NCBI GenBank assembly: GCA_013297585.1
Contig: JAAFHG010000169.1
Span: forward strand, 1 to 7,494
Origin: Chitinophagales bacterium
Lineage (GTDB): Bacteria > Bacteroidota > Bacteroidia > Chitinophagales > Chitinophagaceae
Length of the DNA stretch: 7,494 bases
Direction of reading: 5' to 3'
Positions 1 through 6,299 of this stretch are shown piece after piece; the stretch's first letter is position 1; the number at the start of each line of letters is the position of its first letter. The notes under the pieces were generated by a model, which did no database searches, was not told the origin of the DNA, and saw nothing but the letters and a program-made list of their open reading frames with translations. Both the position numbers and the translations under genes were made by a program.

Positions 1-707
1 AAGGTATTTTCTATGGGAAAAATATTTTCATTATGTGCATCATCATAGGCAATCATATTGGCCATTACCTTATGTTGCTTCGTTAGTTCTTTAATGGTTT
101 TTTGTGTACGTGCTACAGATGCGTGTTCCATCCAATTACCCAAAAACACCAATGAAATAATGGAAGCAGCAGTTTCGTAAAATATTTGACTCTCGTTGCC
201 AGTTATAGTGCCTATTAAACTATACACAAAAGCCGCTAGAGAACCCAATGCTATCAACACATTCATATTAGGTATGCCTTTGCTCAAACTCTTTACAGCA
301 CTGCGTCCAAAAAAATTCATGCCTACAATAAATACAGGTAAGCAAATAGCCATTTGCAACCAAGCGTTGTGTAAAAAGTGAACATGAAAATACATCGCCC
401 AATGGCCAATCATCAATGCCAACGTAAAGGGTAGTGTAAACCAAAACTTCTGCAAGTAAGTGCCTAAAAAAGGCTTCTTGGTTTCTACCGCAGCTAGACT
501 GTCATCCACTACATGATAGCCTAGCTCGTTAATATTTTTCTTAGCCGTCGTAAGCGAGTTTTCAGCATCCACAGTTTCAAAGCTTACATCACCAGTAATG
601 GCATTTACCTGCACTTGCTGCATACCTTGTTTTTGCAGCACTTTACTTACGCTTAAAGCGCAATTGCTGCAAGTCATCCCTTCAACCTTCCACAATATCT
701 TTTTCAT
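1..707 (-). CDS. copA: Copper-type P1B heavy-metal ATPase, N-terminal part (runs off left edge)
   Basis: Membrane ATPase that would export Cu(I), or a similar soft metal, from the cytoplasm. The frame is open from the ATG at 707 to the window edge, giving 235 residues. Residues 1-70 form a heavy-metal-associated (HMA) domain with the metal site GMTCSNC (Cys13, Cys16). Four hydrophobic segments follow at about 88-107, 116-133, 149-168 and 175-194. The third contains NMNVLIALGS, and the fourth ends in a GNWMEHASVART-like stretch, both typical of Cu-ATPases and leading into the actuator domain. The CPC ion-binding motif, the DKTGT phosphorylation site and the ATP-binding domain lie outside the window, so metal specificity is inferred from the N-terminal half. 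A His-containing loop (HVHFLH, 108-113) follows the first helix. The leader is A/T-rich with no Shine-Dalgarno, and a palindromic repeat begins 13 bp upstream of the start. The gene is divergent from tsaE. Confidence 0.9.
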   Translation of the reverse strand, partial: MKKILWKVEGMTCSNCALSVSKVLQKQGMQQVQVNAITGDVSFETVDAENSLTTAKKNINELGYHVVDDSLAAVETKKPFLGTYLQKFWFTLPFTLALMIGHWAMYFHVHFLHNAWLQMAICLPVFIVGMNFFGRSAVKSLSKGIPNMNVLIALGSLAAFVYSLIGTITGNESQIFYETAASIISLVFLGNWMEHASVARTQKTIKELTKQHKVMANMIAYDDAHNENIFPIENT

Positions 708-719
708 AATTATTTTTTT

Positions 720-787
720 ACCACATAGTCACATAGACACATAGCCATCTACTTAGGCTATTTTGAATTACCATGTGCCTATGTGGT
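720..787. repeat. Palindromic intergenic repeat built of CACATAGN octamers
   Basis: The left arm holds three tandem CACATAG units in an exact 8-nt period (722-728, 730-736, 738-744) preceded by AC. The right arm (772-787) is the inverted form: its reverse complement ACCACATAGGCACATG matches 720-735 at 14 of 16 positions. Inside lies a second inverted repeat, TAGCC (742-746) with GGCTA (756-760), so the whole can fold as a nested hairpin. It fills most of the gap between the divergent copA-like and tsaE genes. It is not an obvious terminator in either direction, because the T-run lies on the wrong side for plus-strand transcripts and becomes an A-run for minus-strand ones. The same octamer design appears in the element at 6300-6582. 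Confidence 0.8.
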
Positions 788-799
788 GAATGATTGCTA

Positions 800-807
800 C
801 AAATTTA
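800..807 (-). promoter_or_regulatory. Candidate -7 promoter element for the copper ATPase gene
   Basis: On the minus strand this reads TAAATTTG, a full match to the Bacteroidota -7 consensus TAnnTTTG. No convincing -33 TTG is found at the usual 17-23 bp spacing, which limits confidence. If used, transcription would start near 793-795 and the leader would contain the entire palindromic repeat at 720-787. The motif is short and could be chance in AT-rich DNA. Confidence 0.35.
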
Positions 808-901
808 CCCAATATTACCAAGCGTTTGCTGTAAGCACCATGACATTTATCAGTTATCGAAAATCAATGCGTTTTACACTATTATCTTTTCGGCTACATT
901 G

Positions 902-909
902 TATCTTCG
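902..909 (+). promoter_or_regulatory. Candidate -7 promoter element for tsaE
   Basis: TATCTTCG differs at one position from the Bacteroidota consensus TAnnTTTG and lies 4 bp upstream of the chosen tsaE start at 914. Transcription would then begin at or very near the ATG, giving a leaderless or nearly leaderless mRNA. No clear -33 element is seen; the T-rich stretch at 872-875 is somewhat too far upstream. The position also argues against the longer in-frame start at 794. Confidence 0.35.
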
Positions 910-913
910 CCAC

Positions 914-1324
914 ATGGTTGTAGTGTACAATATTTCGCAAATTCACGATGTTGCAGGCCAAGTATTAGCCCAATTTGGTAATAAAAAAGTGTGGGCTTTT
1001 TATGCGCCTATGGGTGCAGGTAAAACCACTTTTATACATGCCCTGTGCAATGTGCTACAAGTAACCGATGTTGTTAGCAGCCCTACATTTGCCATTATTA
1101 ATGAGTACACTAGCCCTCGTTTTACCACTATTTATCACATGGATTGGTATCGCCTAAAAAGCGAAGAAGAAGCCATTAATGCAGGTGTAGAAGATGCCTT
1201 ACAACAAGGCGATTTAAGCCTGGTAGAATGGCCCGAAAAAGTACCTGATTTGTTACCCGACGATGTGGTAAATATTACCATAGAATTGCTTGATGCAGCT
1301 ACTAGACAAATGAAAATAAATTAA
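914..1324 (+). CDS. tsaE: tRNA threonylcarbamoyladenosine biosynthesis ATPase TsaE
   Basis: P-loop ATPase of the TsaB-TsaD-TsaE complex, which places the threonylcarbamoyl group on A37 of ANN-decoding tRNAs in the cytoplasm. The 136-residue product fits the family size. It shows a P-loop, APMGAGKTTF (31-40), the switch motif SSPTF (55-59), HMDWYRL (75-81, usually HxDxYRL) and LVEWPEK (103-109). The first glycine of the usual GxxGAGKT loop is alanine here (Ala31). The same frame opens at an ATG at 794, which would add 40 residues. That extension lacks family-like sequence and starts just after a repeat, so the ATG at 914, directly after a promoter-like TATCTTCG, is preferred. The TsaB and TsaD genes are not in the window. 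Alanine dehydrogenase follows 74 bp downstream on the same strand. Confidence 0.93.
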   Translation: MVVVYNISQIHDVAGQVLAQFGNKKVWAFYAPMGAGKTTFIHALCNVLQVTDVVSSPTFAIINEYTSPRFTTIYHMDWYRLKSEEEAINAGVEDALQQGDLSLVEWPEKVPDLLPDDVVNITIELLDAATRQMKIN

Positions 1325-1398
1325 ATAATTATAATGTATGTTTCATTAATCAAATTTCAATAGTAACTTGCTCACACTTATATAATTTATTATTATCA

Positions 1399-2613
1399 AT
1401 GGCTACCACCAAACCGTATATCTCTACATCGTTTAGTTACGAAACCTTAGAAGAAACTTTAGATGTAAAACCACACAGTGCTAAATTAGACATTGGCATT
1501 CCTAAAGAATTTGCTTTTCAGGAAAATCGTATTGCACTAACACCAGAAGCAGTGAGCGTATTGGTAAGTAATGGTCATAGTGTAGCAATAGAAAGTAATG
1601 CAGGACTAGCCAGCCATTATAAAGATAAAGAATACAGTGAAGCTGGTGCCAAAATTGTGTACGATAAAGCAGAAGTGTATAGAGCACCTATTTTAGTAAA
1701 AAGCGCACCGGTGGTAGAAGAAGATATGGGATTGCTACAAATGGGGCAAACCATCATTTCGCCCATTCATCATTCTGCTTTAAAAGCTTGTATTATTGAG
1801 AAAATGATGGAGAAAAAAATTACTGCCATCAGTTTCGAAAACCTAAAAGATGATAGTGGTACTTACCCAATTGTACGTAGCATGAGCGAAATTGCAGGCA
1901 GTGCATTAATGCTAATTGCTGGTCAATATTTAAGTAGTTTTAATAAAGGCAAAGGTGTATTGCTTGGTAGCATCAGCGGTATACCACCTACCAAAGTAGT
2001 AGTTGTAGGCGCAGGTATTGTAGGCGAAACTGCGACTAGAAATGCATTAGCATTGGGTGCTAGTGTAAAGGTATTTGACAATAATGTGTATCGTTTAAAA
2101 CAGTTGCAAGACAATTTAGGTCATAGGGTGTGGACGAGCGTTTTAGAGCCACGCATTTTAGCCAAGCAATTAAAAACTTGTGAAGTAGCTATTGGTGCAT
2201 TAAGCAACGAAAGTGGCAGAGCGCCAATAGTAGTTACCGAAGAAATGGTAGCAGCGATGAGACCAGGGAGTATTATTTTAGACGTAGCAATAGATAGAGG
2301 CGGCTGCTTTGAAACCAGTGAGTTAACCAGCCATGAAAACCCGGTATTTGTAAAGCATGATGTAATACATTATTGTGTGCCAAATATTCCAAGTGGTTTT
2401 GCACGTACCGCTAGCCAAGCCATCAGCAATGTATTGATGCCTTTAATGCTAGATATAAGTGACAATGGCGGTTTGGATGAAATGATATGGCATAATATTA
2501 ATTTACGAGAAGGTATTTATTTGTTCAAAGGCGCATTGACAGATTTTTACATCAGCCAAAAATTTGACCTTAAATACACCGACTTGAATTTGTTGATAGC
2601 AAGCCGACGATAA
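1399..2613 (+). CDS. ald: Alanine dehydrogenase (NAD-dependent)
   Basis: Cytoplasmic enzyme interconverting L-alanine and pyruvate plus ammonia with NAD. The 404-residue product has the Ald/transhydrogenase N-terminal domain, starting at IGIPKE (32-37) and NRIALTP (43-49). The NAD-binding Rossmann domain has GAGIVG (204-209) and an acidic Asp227 that favours NAD over NADP. Residues aligning by eye with known Ald catalytic and substrate residues are present: Arg44, Lys101, His124 and Asp299 in AIDRGG. The conserved segment HYCVPNIP...RTASQAISN lies near the C-terminal side. About 30 residues precede the normal start of bacterial Ald; I recall roughly 400-residue forms in Bacteroidota, so this is probably lineage-typical. 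The related transhydrogenase alpha subunit is the main alternative, but no beta-subunit gene or membrane segments are nearby. No Shine-Dalgarno is seen, and the leader is A/T-rich. Confidence 0.9.
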   Translation: MATTKPYISTSFSYETLEETLDVKPHSAKLDIGIPKEFAFQENRIALTPEAVSVLVSNGHSVAIESNAGLASHYKDKEYSEAGAKIVYDKAEVYRAPILVKSAPVVEEDMGLLQMGQTIISPIHHSALKACIIEKMMEKKITAISFENLKDDSGTYPIVRSMSEIAGSALMLIAGQYLSSFNKGKGVLLGSISGIPPTKVVVVGAGIVGETATRNALALGASVKVFDNNVYRLKQLQDNLGHRVWTSVLEPRILAKQLKTCEVAIGALSNESGRAPIVVTEEMVAAMRPGSIILDVAIDRGGCFETSELTSHENPVFVKHDVIHYCVPNIPSGFARTASQAISNVLMPLMLDISDNGGLDEMIWHNINLREGIYLFKGALTDFYISQKFDLKYTDLNLLIASRR

Positions 2614-2628
2614 ATACTTGAAAGTATT
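2613..2628. repeat. Short inverted repeat at the alanine dehydrogenase stop codon
   Basis: AATACTT and AAGTATT flank GA, a perfect 7-bp inverted repeat that overlaps the last base of the TAA stop. It could fold as a 6-bp stem with a TGAA loop. It is AT-rich and not followed by a T-run, so it is at best a weak transcript-end structure or a small operator, not a standard intrinsic terminator. Confidence 0.4.
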
Positions 2629-2640
2629 CAACGAATAACG

Positions 2641-2668
2641 TTTGTTTGCAACAATTGGTATTATTTTG
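2641..2668 (+). promoter_or_regulatory. Candidate promoter for the flavoprotein pair
   Basis: TTTG at 2641-2644 followed after 16 bp by TTATTTTG (2661-2668) resembles the Bacteroidota -33/-7 pair TTTG and TAnnTTTG, with one mismatch in the -7 box and slightly short spacing. It lies in the 120-bp gap after alanine dehydrogenase. It would give a leader of about 60 nt containing the inverted repeat at 2673-2692. This suggests the two flavoprotein genes can be transcribed separately from tsaE-ald. Confidence 0.3.
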
Positions 2669-2672
2669 AACA

Positions 2673-2692
2673 AATGCTAAACTTATAGCATT
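2673..2692. promoter_or_regulatory. Perfect 7-bp inverted repeat in the leader of the first flavoprotein gene
   Basis: AATGCTA (2673-2679) and TAGCATT (2686-2692) flank a 6-nt spacer. It sits just downstream of the candidate -7 box and 41 bp before the start codon at 2734. The size and place would suit a dimeric repressor operator or a leader hairpin. No regulator gene is present in the window to pair it with. Confidence 0.35.
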
Positions 2693-2733
2693 AGATAAAC
2701 GTTAATTGAGGTTATTGAACCGCTTTAGAAATT

Positions 2734-3987
2734 ATGAACAGAGCCAAAAAATCAGTTGTAACCATTGTTGGTGCAGGTCCTGCAGGGCAGATGGCAGCGC
2801 TTTTTTTGGCCAAACATGGTATTGCTTCATTGTTAATAGATAAAGGTGCACACCCTCGTTCTAAGCCTTGTGCAGATGTAGTTACAGGCCAAGCCATACG
2901 TGTGTTACACGAGCTAGATGAAAACTTACCTTTAGATAAAGCATTTACAGATAAATATTTACGCATTAATGGTACGTTGCTACATACACCAAATGGTAGT
3001 CAGTTAGACATTGCTTTTTTGCCATTAAATAAATTAGAATATTTGCCCACATGTATCGCCATGCCTAGGGCAGATTTTGACAATTGGCTGCATGAGAAAA
3101 TAGTAGTAAGCCCATTGATAGAAACACTAGATAATACAGCTATTACAGGTTGGGAAAAAGATGCTGCAACTGGTGAATGGACACTTTTTAATGCACACAA
3201 GCAAGCCATAGTACAAAGTAAATTACTCATTATTGCAACCGGTTCTTCAGCGTCATTGGCTTATACAGTTGGTAATTTATCAAAAGAAGACAAGCATTTT
3301 GCAATAGGTGTTCGTGGCTATTTTAAAAATATTGGCAATGCTGATTATCCCAATCATGCTGAATTATTTTTACACCGTAAAATGATGCCGGGTGGTTTTT
3401 ACATAGCACCATTTAATAATGGTGTAGCCAATGTAAATGTGGTGATGCGTAGCGATGTAGCAAAGCGCAACCATATAGATTTAAAGCAGTTGTTTTGGGA
3501 TGCAATAGAACTACACCCGACCTTGAAAGAGCGTTTTAAACATGCAGAACAAATAGGTAAACTAGAAGGTGGTGCACTGCATTTAGGTACTAAAACAAGG
3601 GCTATTTCTGGTGATGGTTATATGCTGGCAGGTGATGCTGGTGGTTTGATAGATTTGATGTCTGGCAATGGCATTCCACAGGCCATGATTAGCGGTAAAT
3701 TTGCTGCATTTCAAGCAGCTAAAGCCATAGCTAGTAACGATTTTAGCCCAGCGGCTTTAAAAGCTTATGACGCTAATGTATACAATAAAATAAACAAAGA
3801 TTTAAAGTTGGGTAAACTATTGTCGCCATTTATGGGCAATGATTTTATACTTAATCGAGCGACGAACGCAATTAATTTCATTGCCACACGCAAAGGTGCA
3901 CAGGCACAATTAAGCAGCCTATTATACACTAAAAATGTAGCAACTAAATTAATCAACCCAATGTTTTATTGGAAAATGTTAACCTAG
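2734..3987 (+). CDS. FAD-dependent oxidoreductase, geranylgeranyl-reductase/FixC-like (first of tandem pair)
   Basis: A 417-residue flavoprotein with a p-hydroxybenzoate-hydroxylase-type fold. The N-terminal FAD dinucleotide motif is VGAGPAG (12-18), with acidic Asp36 closing the first beta-alpha-beta unit. A PRSKPCAD segment (41-48) corresponds to the KPCGG-like region of geranylgeranyl reductases. The second FAD motif is LAGDAGGLIDLMSGNGI (from about 298, with Gly300-Asp301). The DG motif expected in the middle reads IATGSSAS (Ala168-Thr169-Gly170), lacking the aspartate. There is no signal peptide and no long membrane helix, though the C-terminal NPMFYWKMLT is hydrophobic and conserved in the paralogue. 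The substrate is unknown: isoprenoid or quinone-type double-bond reduction is the family precedent, hydroxylation the alternative. It follows ald by 120 bp and precedes its paralogue by 40 bp. The start at 2734 matches the paralogue's start to within two residues. Confidence 0.82.
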   Translation: MNRAKKSVVTIVGAGPAGQMAALFLAKHGIASLLIDKGAHPRSKPCADVVTGQAIRVLHELDENLPLDKAFTDKYLRINGTLLHTPNGSQLDIAFLPLNKLEYLPTCIAMPRADFDNWLHEKIVVSPLIETLDNTAITGWEKDAATGEWTLFNAHKQAIVQSKLLIIATGSSASLAYTVGNLSKEDKHFAIGVRGYFKNIGNADYPNHAELFLHRKMMPGGFYIAPFNNGVANVNVVMRSDVAKRNHIDLKQLFWDAIELHPTLKERFKHAEQIGKLEGGALHLGTKTRAISGDGYMLAGDAGGLIDLMSGNGIPQAMISGKFAAFQAAKAIASNDFSPAALKAYDANVYNKINKDLKLGKLLSPFMGNDFILNRATNAINFIATRKGAQAQLSSLLYTKNVATKLINPMFYWKMLT

Positions 3988-4015
3988 CTGTAATGTTATT
4001 GTTAGCAATTTATTT

Positions 4016-4020
4016 AAAGG
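4016..4020 (+). promoter_or_regulatory. Shine-Dalgarno-like site before the second flavoprotein gene
   Basis: AAAGG lies 7 nt upstream of the ATG at 4028. Most other starts in this window have only A/T-rich leaders, so this internal gene of the pair may rely more on ribosome re-recruitment after its upstream neighbour's stop at 3987. It also supports the chosen start. Confidence 0.4.
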
Positions 4021-4027
4021 TTTTAGT

Positions 4028-5275
4028 ATGGTAAAATATTCGGCAATTACAATTATTGGTGCAGGGCCAGCAGGGCAGGTTGCTAGTCTTTTTTTAGCAA
4101 AAAAAGGCATCAAAGCATTACTTGTAGACAAGGGTGAACACCCTAGGGTAAAAGCCTGCGCAGATATTGTGGGTGGTCAAGCCGTACGCATATTGCACGA
4201 AATAGATCCTGAATTGGTTATGGATGAAGATTTCACGAAACAATATCAAGCTATAAAAGGCACATTGTTACATACACCAAATGGAAAATCGCTGAATGTT
4301 CCTTTTGTAAAGCTGAAAAATATAGAACATCTGCCTACTTGCATAGCTATGCCACGCATTGAATTTGACAATGTGTTGCATAAAAAAATTATGGCCACAG
4401 CCATGATAGACTATTTGCCAAATACTGCAATTTCTAACTGGCAAAAAGACGAAATAACTAAAGAATGGTTGTTGTTAGATGCCAAAAAAGAACCTATCAT
4501 CAGAACAAAGCTTTTGATTATTGCTACAGGTTCTTCAGCTTCTTTACCGTTTACCGTGGGCAATATTGCAAGAGAGGATAAGCACAATGCATTGGGTATT
4601 CGTGGGTATTTTACCAATGTAACCAATAGCACTTTGCCAGATTATGGTGAGATGTTTTTTATGGAAAAATTGATGCCGGGTGGTTTGTATATAGGACCGT
4701 TTAATAATGGCTTAGCCAATGTAAATATTGTGATGCGCAGCGATATTGTAAAAAAGCAGCACCTTAATTTAAACCAACTATTTTGGGATGCCGTTAATTC
4801 GCATTCAATACTTAAAGAGCGCTTTAAACATGCTGAACAAGTAGGAAAATTAGAAGGCTGTGCCATGCAATTAGGCACCAAAAAGCGCCCAATATCTGGT
4901 GAGGGTTATATGCTTGCAGGTGACGCTGGCGGCTTAATAGATTTGATTTCTGGTAATGGTATACCGCAAGCTATGATTAGCGGAAAAATTGCTGCAGAGC
5001 AAGCTGCTATTGCGTTAGCGCAAAATGATTTTAGCGCATCGATGCTAAAACAATACGACACTAAAGTGTACAAAAAGATAGATAATAGCTTAAAACTAAG
5101 CCGACTAATGGCGCCTTTAATGGGTAGTCGCTTTTTTCCTAAACTGATACTAAAGTGGCTAAACTTTATTACGACGCGTAAAAATGCAGAGGCACAAATG
5201 GGGCTATTACTAAATACAAAAACCATTACAGCACACTTGCTTAATCCTATGTTTTATTGGAAGTTTTTGAGGTAG
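4028..5275 (+). CDS. FAD-dependent oxidoreductase, geranylgeranyl-reductase/FixC-like (second of tandem pair)
   Basis: A 415-residue paralogue of the preceding gene, colinear over its full length with only tiny indels and roughly 60% identical by eye. It keeps the FAD motif IGAGPAG (10-16) with Asp34, the VKACAD segment (41-46), the ATGSSAS variant of the DG motif (166-172) and the second FAD motif with Gly298-Asp299 followed by LISGNGIPQAMISGK. Blocks identical in both copies include LHTPNG, LPTCIAMPR, LKERFKHAEQ and the C-terminal NPMFYWK. These conserved surfaces outside the FAD motifs suggest a shared substrate class or heterodimer formation. Both FAD sites look intact, so neither copy looks decayed. 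The 40-bp spacing from the first copy indicates co-transcription. The substrate is not known; a geranylgeranyl reductase-like role is inferred from fold only. Confidence 0.82.
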   Translation: MVKYSAITIIGAGPAGQVASLFLAKKGIKALLVDKGEHPRVKACADIVGGQAVRILHEIDPELVMDEDFTKQYQAIKGTLLHTPNGKSLNVPFVKLKNIEHLPTCIAMPRIEFDNVLHKKIMATAMIDYLPNTAISNWQKDEITKEWLLLDAKKEPIIRTKLLIIATGSSASLPFTVGNIAREDKHNALGIRGYFTNVTNSTLPDYGEMFFMEKLMPGGLYIGPFNNGLANVNIVMRSDIVKKQHLNLNQLFWDAVNSHSILKERFKHAEQVGKLEGCAMQLGTKKRPISGEGYMLAGDAGGLIDLISGNGIPQAMISGKIAAEQAAIALAQNDFSASMLKQYDTKVYKKIDNSLKLSRLMAPLMGSRFFPKLILKWLNFITTRKNAEAQMGLLLNTKTITAHLLNPMFYWKFLR

Positions 5276-5336
5276 TATAAATTTTGAGAAATCAACTGAA
5301 ATTCATTTTGTAATTATATCCAATTCAAAACTTTTT

Positions 5337-5672
5337 ATGGACGAAAAGAGTAACAAAAGGCCAAAATCAATAACCGTTGTATGCGCATTATTGGTTCTTG
5401 GATTGATACTCGTTACAGTTAAAATTTTTACATACTTACTACATCCTTTTAGTTGGTTTTTCGGTTTACTTTTATCCTCTTTTTTGATTATATTCCTAGT
5501 CTGTTTTGGCTTATGGAAAATGAAAAAATGGGCGGTTCATTTGTACTCGATTTATGCTTTGTTAGTAATTACTTTTACTTACTTATCATTAGGAAAAATT
5601 GTGTTTATTCAAACAATTCCTTCAATTATTATAATGACTATTTGTTTTTCAAACATTAAAAAGATGTCATAG
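5337..5672 (+). CDS. Small four-helix integral membrane protein of unknown function
   Basis: A 111-residue, strongly hydrophobic protein that I do not recognise. A basic N-terminal tail (KSNKRPK, 4-10) is followed by likely transmembrane helices at about 12-35, 40-60, 66-85 and 88-105. A basic turn KMKK (61-64) inside GLWKMKKWA separates helices two and three, and the C-terminus is again basic (IKKMS). The charge pattern suggests an N-in, C-in topology. The RPKSITV start and GLW..K.WA turn recall small uncharacterised membrane proteins in many bacteria. It follows the flavoprotein pair by 61 bp on the same strand, with no clear promoter. The DNA is visibly more AT- and T-rich than the flavoprotein genes, partly because of its hydrophobic codons. 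Its stop lies 4 bp from the stop of the convergent ABC gene. An overlapping frame at 5453-5659 is considered a shadow. Confidence 0.65.
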   Translation: MDEKSNKRPKSITVVCALLVLGLILVTVKIFTYLLHPFSWFFGLLLSSFLIIFLVCFGLWKMKKWAVHLYSIYALLVITFTYLSLGKIVFIQTIPSIIIMTICFSNIKKMS

Positions 5673-5676
5673 TCGA

Positions 5677-6294
5677 CTACTTATAATCTGCTATCGAAAT
5701 TTGCGCTTTGCAAAAGCCATATTCTTGCAAGTCATTGCTGCTAACGATGATGAGTTTATGGCTGCAATAAGTGCTAATAAGTTGATTGTAGAGATTGTAA
5801 CCTGTAACGTCTAGGTTACTGCAAGGCTCGTCAAGTAGTAATACGTTGGTATCTGAGAAAATGGCTTGTGCTAGTTTGATGCGCTGCTTCATACCGCTGC
5901 TATAGTAACGAATTTGTTTGTTGGCGTTTTTATCTAAGCCAATGATGCTAATAATTTCAGCGATGGTAATGTTTGGTAATAATGGTTTAAAAGCTGCATG
6001 AAATTGTAGAAACTCTGTAGCCGTCATTTCTTCTATTACTTCTAAATATGGGGCTACTAAAGCGATGTGTTTATAGAAATTGTCAACGGTTAACGGTCTA
6101 CCTTCCACAGAATATGCAATACTACCTTCGCTTGGATTGATAGCACCTGCAATGGTTTGTAGCAACGTACTTTTGCCACTACCATTGGGGCCAATAATGG
6201 CATACGAATTACCTACGTTAAAGGTATAGGTACATTGTCGGAAAATCCAATCCCGATTATAACGCTTGCCAGTATTTGTAAGTTGTATCTGCAT
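5677..6294 (-). CDS. Soluble ABC-type ATPase with non-canonical Q-loop and H-switch
   Basis: A 205-residue single nucleotide-binding domain with Tyr12 as likely A-loop aromatic, Walker A GPNGSGKST (35-43), signature YSSGMKQR (131-138) in place of LSGGQ, Walker B VLLLDEP (151-157) and D-loop SNLD (159-162). The Q-loop position falls in LVAPYLE (79-85), with no glutamine. The switch histidine is replaced by Asn187 in VSSNDLQEY. I recall similar stand-alone ATPases in Bacteroidota with an AAPY-type stretch and an Asn switch, so this may be a family trait and not decay. No permease gene is present in the window, and CcmA-like export ATPases are the nearest general comparison. The start at 6294 lies 6 bp from the edge of the repeat element at 6300-6582, so the leader consists of repeat sequence. 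It is co-oriented with guaB, 295 bp downstream of it. Confidence 0.85.
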   Translation of the reverse strand: MQIQLTNTGKRYNRDWIFRQCTYTFNVGNSYAIIGPNGSGKSTLLQTIAGAINPSEGSIAYSVEGRPLTVDNFYKHIALVAPYLEVIEEMTATEFLQFHAAFKPLLPNITIAEIISIIGLDKNANKQIRYYSSGMKQRIKLAQAIFSDTNVLLLDEPCSNLDVTGYNLYNQLISTYCSHKLIIVSSNDLQEYGFCKAQISIADYK

Positions 6295-6299
6295 ATTTT

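Noticed and set aside
720..744. CRISPR-like array from the repeated CACATAG units
   Set aside because: Units are 7 nt with single-base spacers, far from any CRISPR repeat/spacer dimensions, and no cas genes are present.
713..787. Intrinsic terminator formed by the CACATAG palindrome
   Set aside because: The T-run is 5' of the hairpin on the plus strand and becomes an A-run after the hairpin on the minus strand, and it lies between two divergent starts.
794..913. In-frame 40-residue N-terminal extension of TsaE from the ATG at 794
   Set aside because: The added residues show no TsaE-like sequence, the ATG lies just past a repeat, and a promoter-like box and the normal family length both favour 914.
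2613..2628. Rho-independent terminator after alanine dehydrogenase
   Set aside because: The stem is short and AT-only apart from one C and one G per arm region, and no T-run follows.
4906..5226. 106-codon antisense open frame inside the second flavoprotein gene
   Set aside because: It is the complement shadow of a well-conserved coding region and has no independent support.
5672..5677. GTCGAC palindrome between the convergent stops as a bidirectional terminator
   Set aside because: Six bases with no loop or T-run; it is simply a chance restriction-type palindrome.
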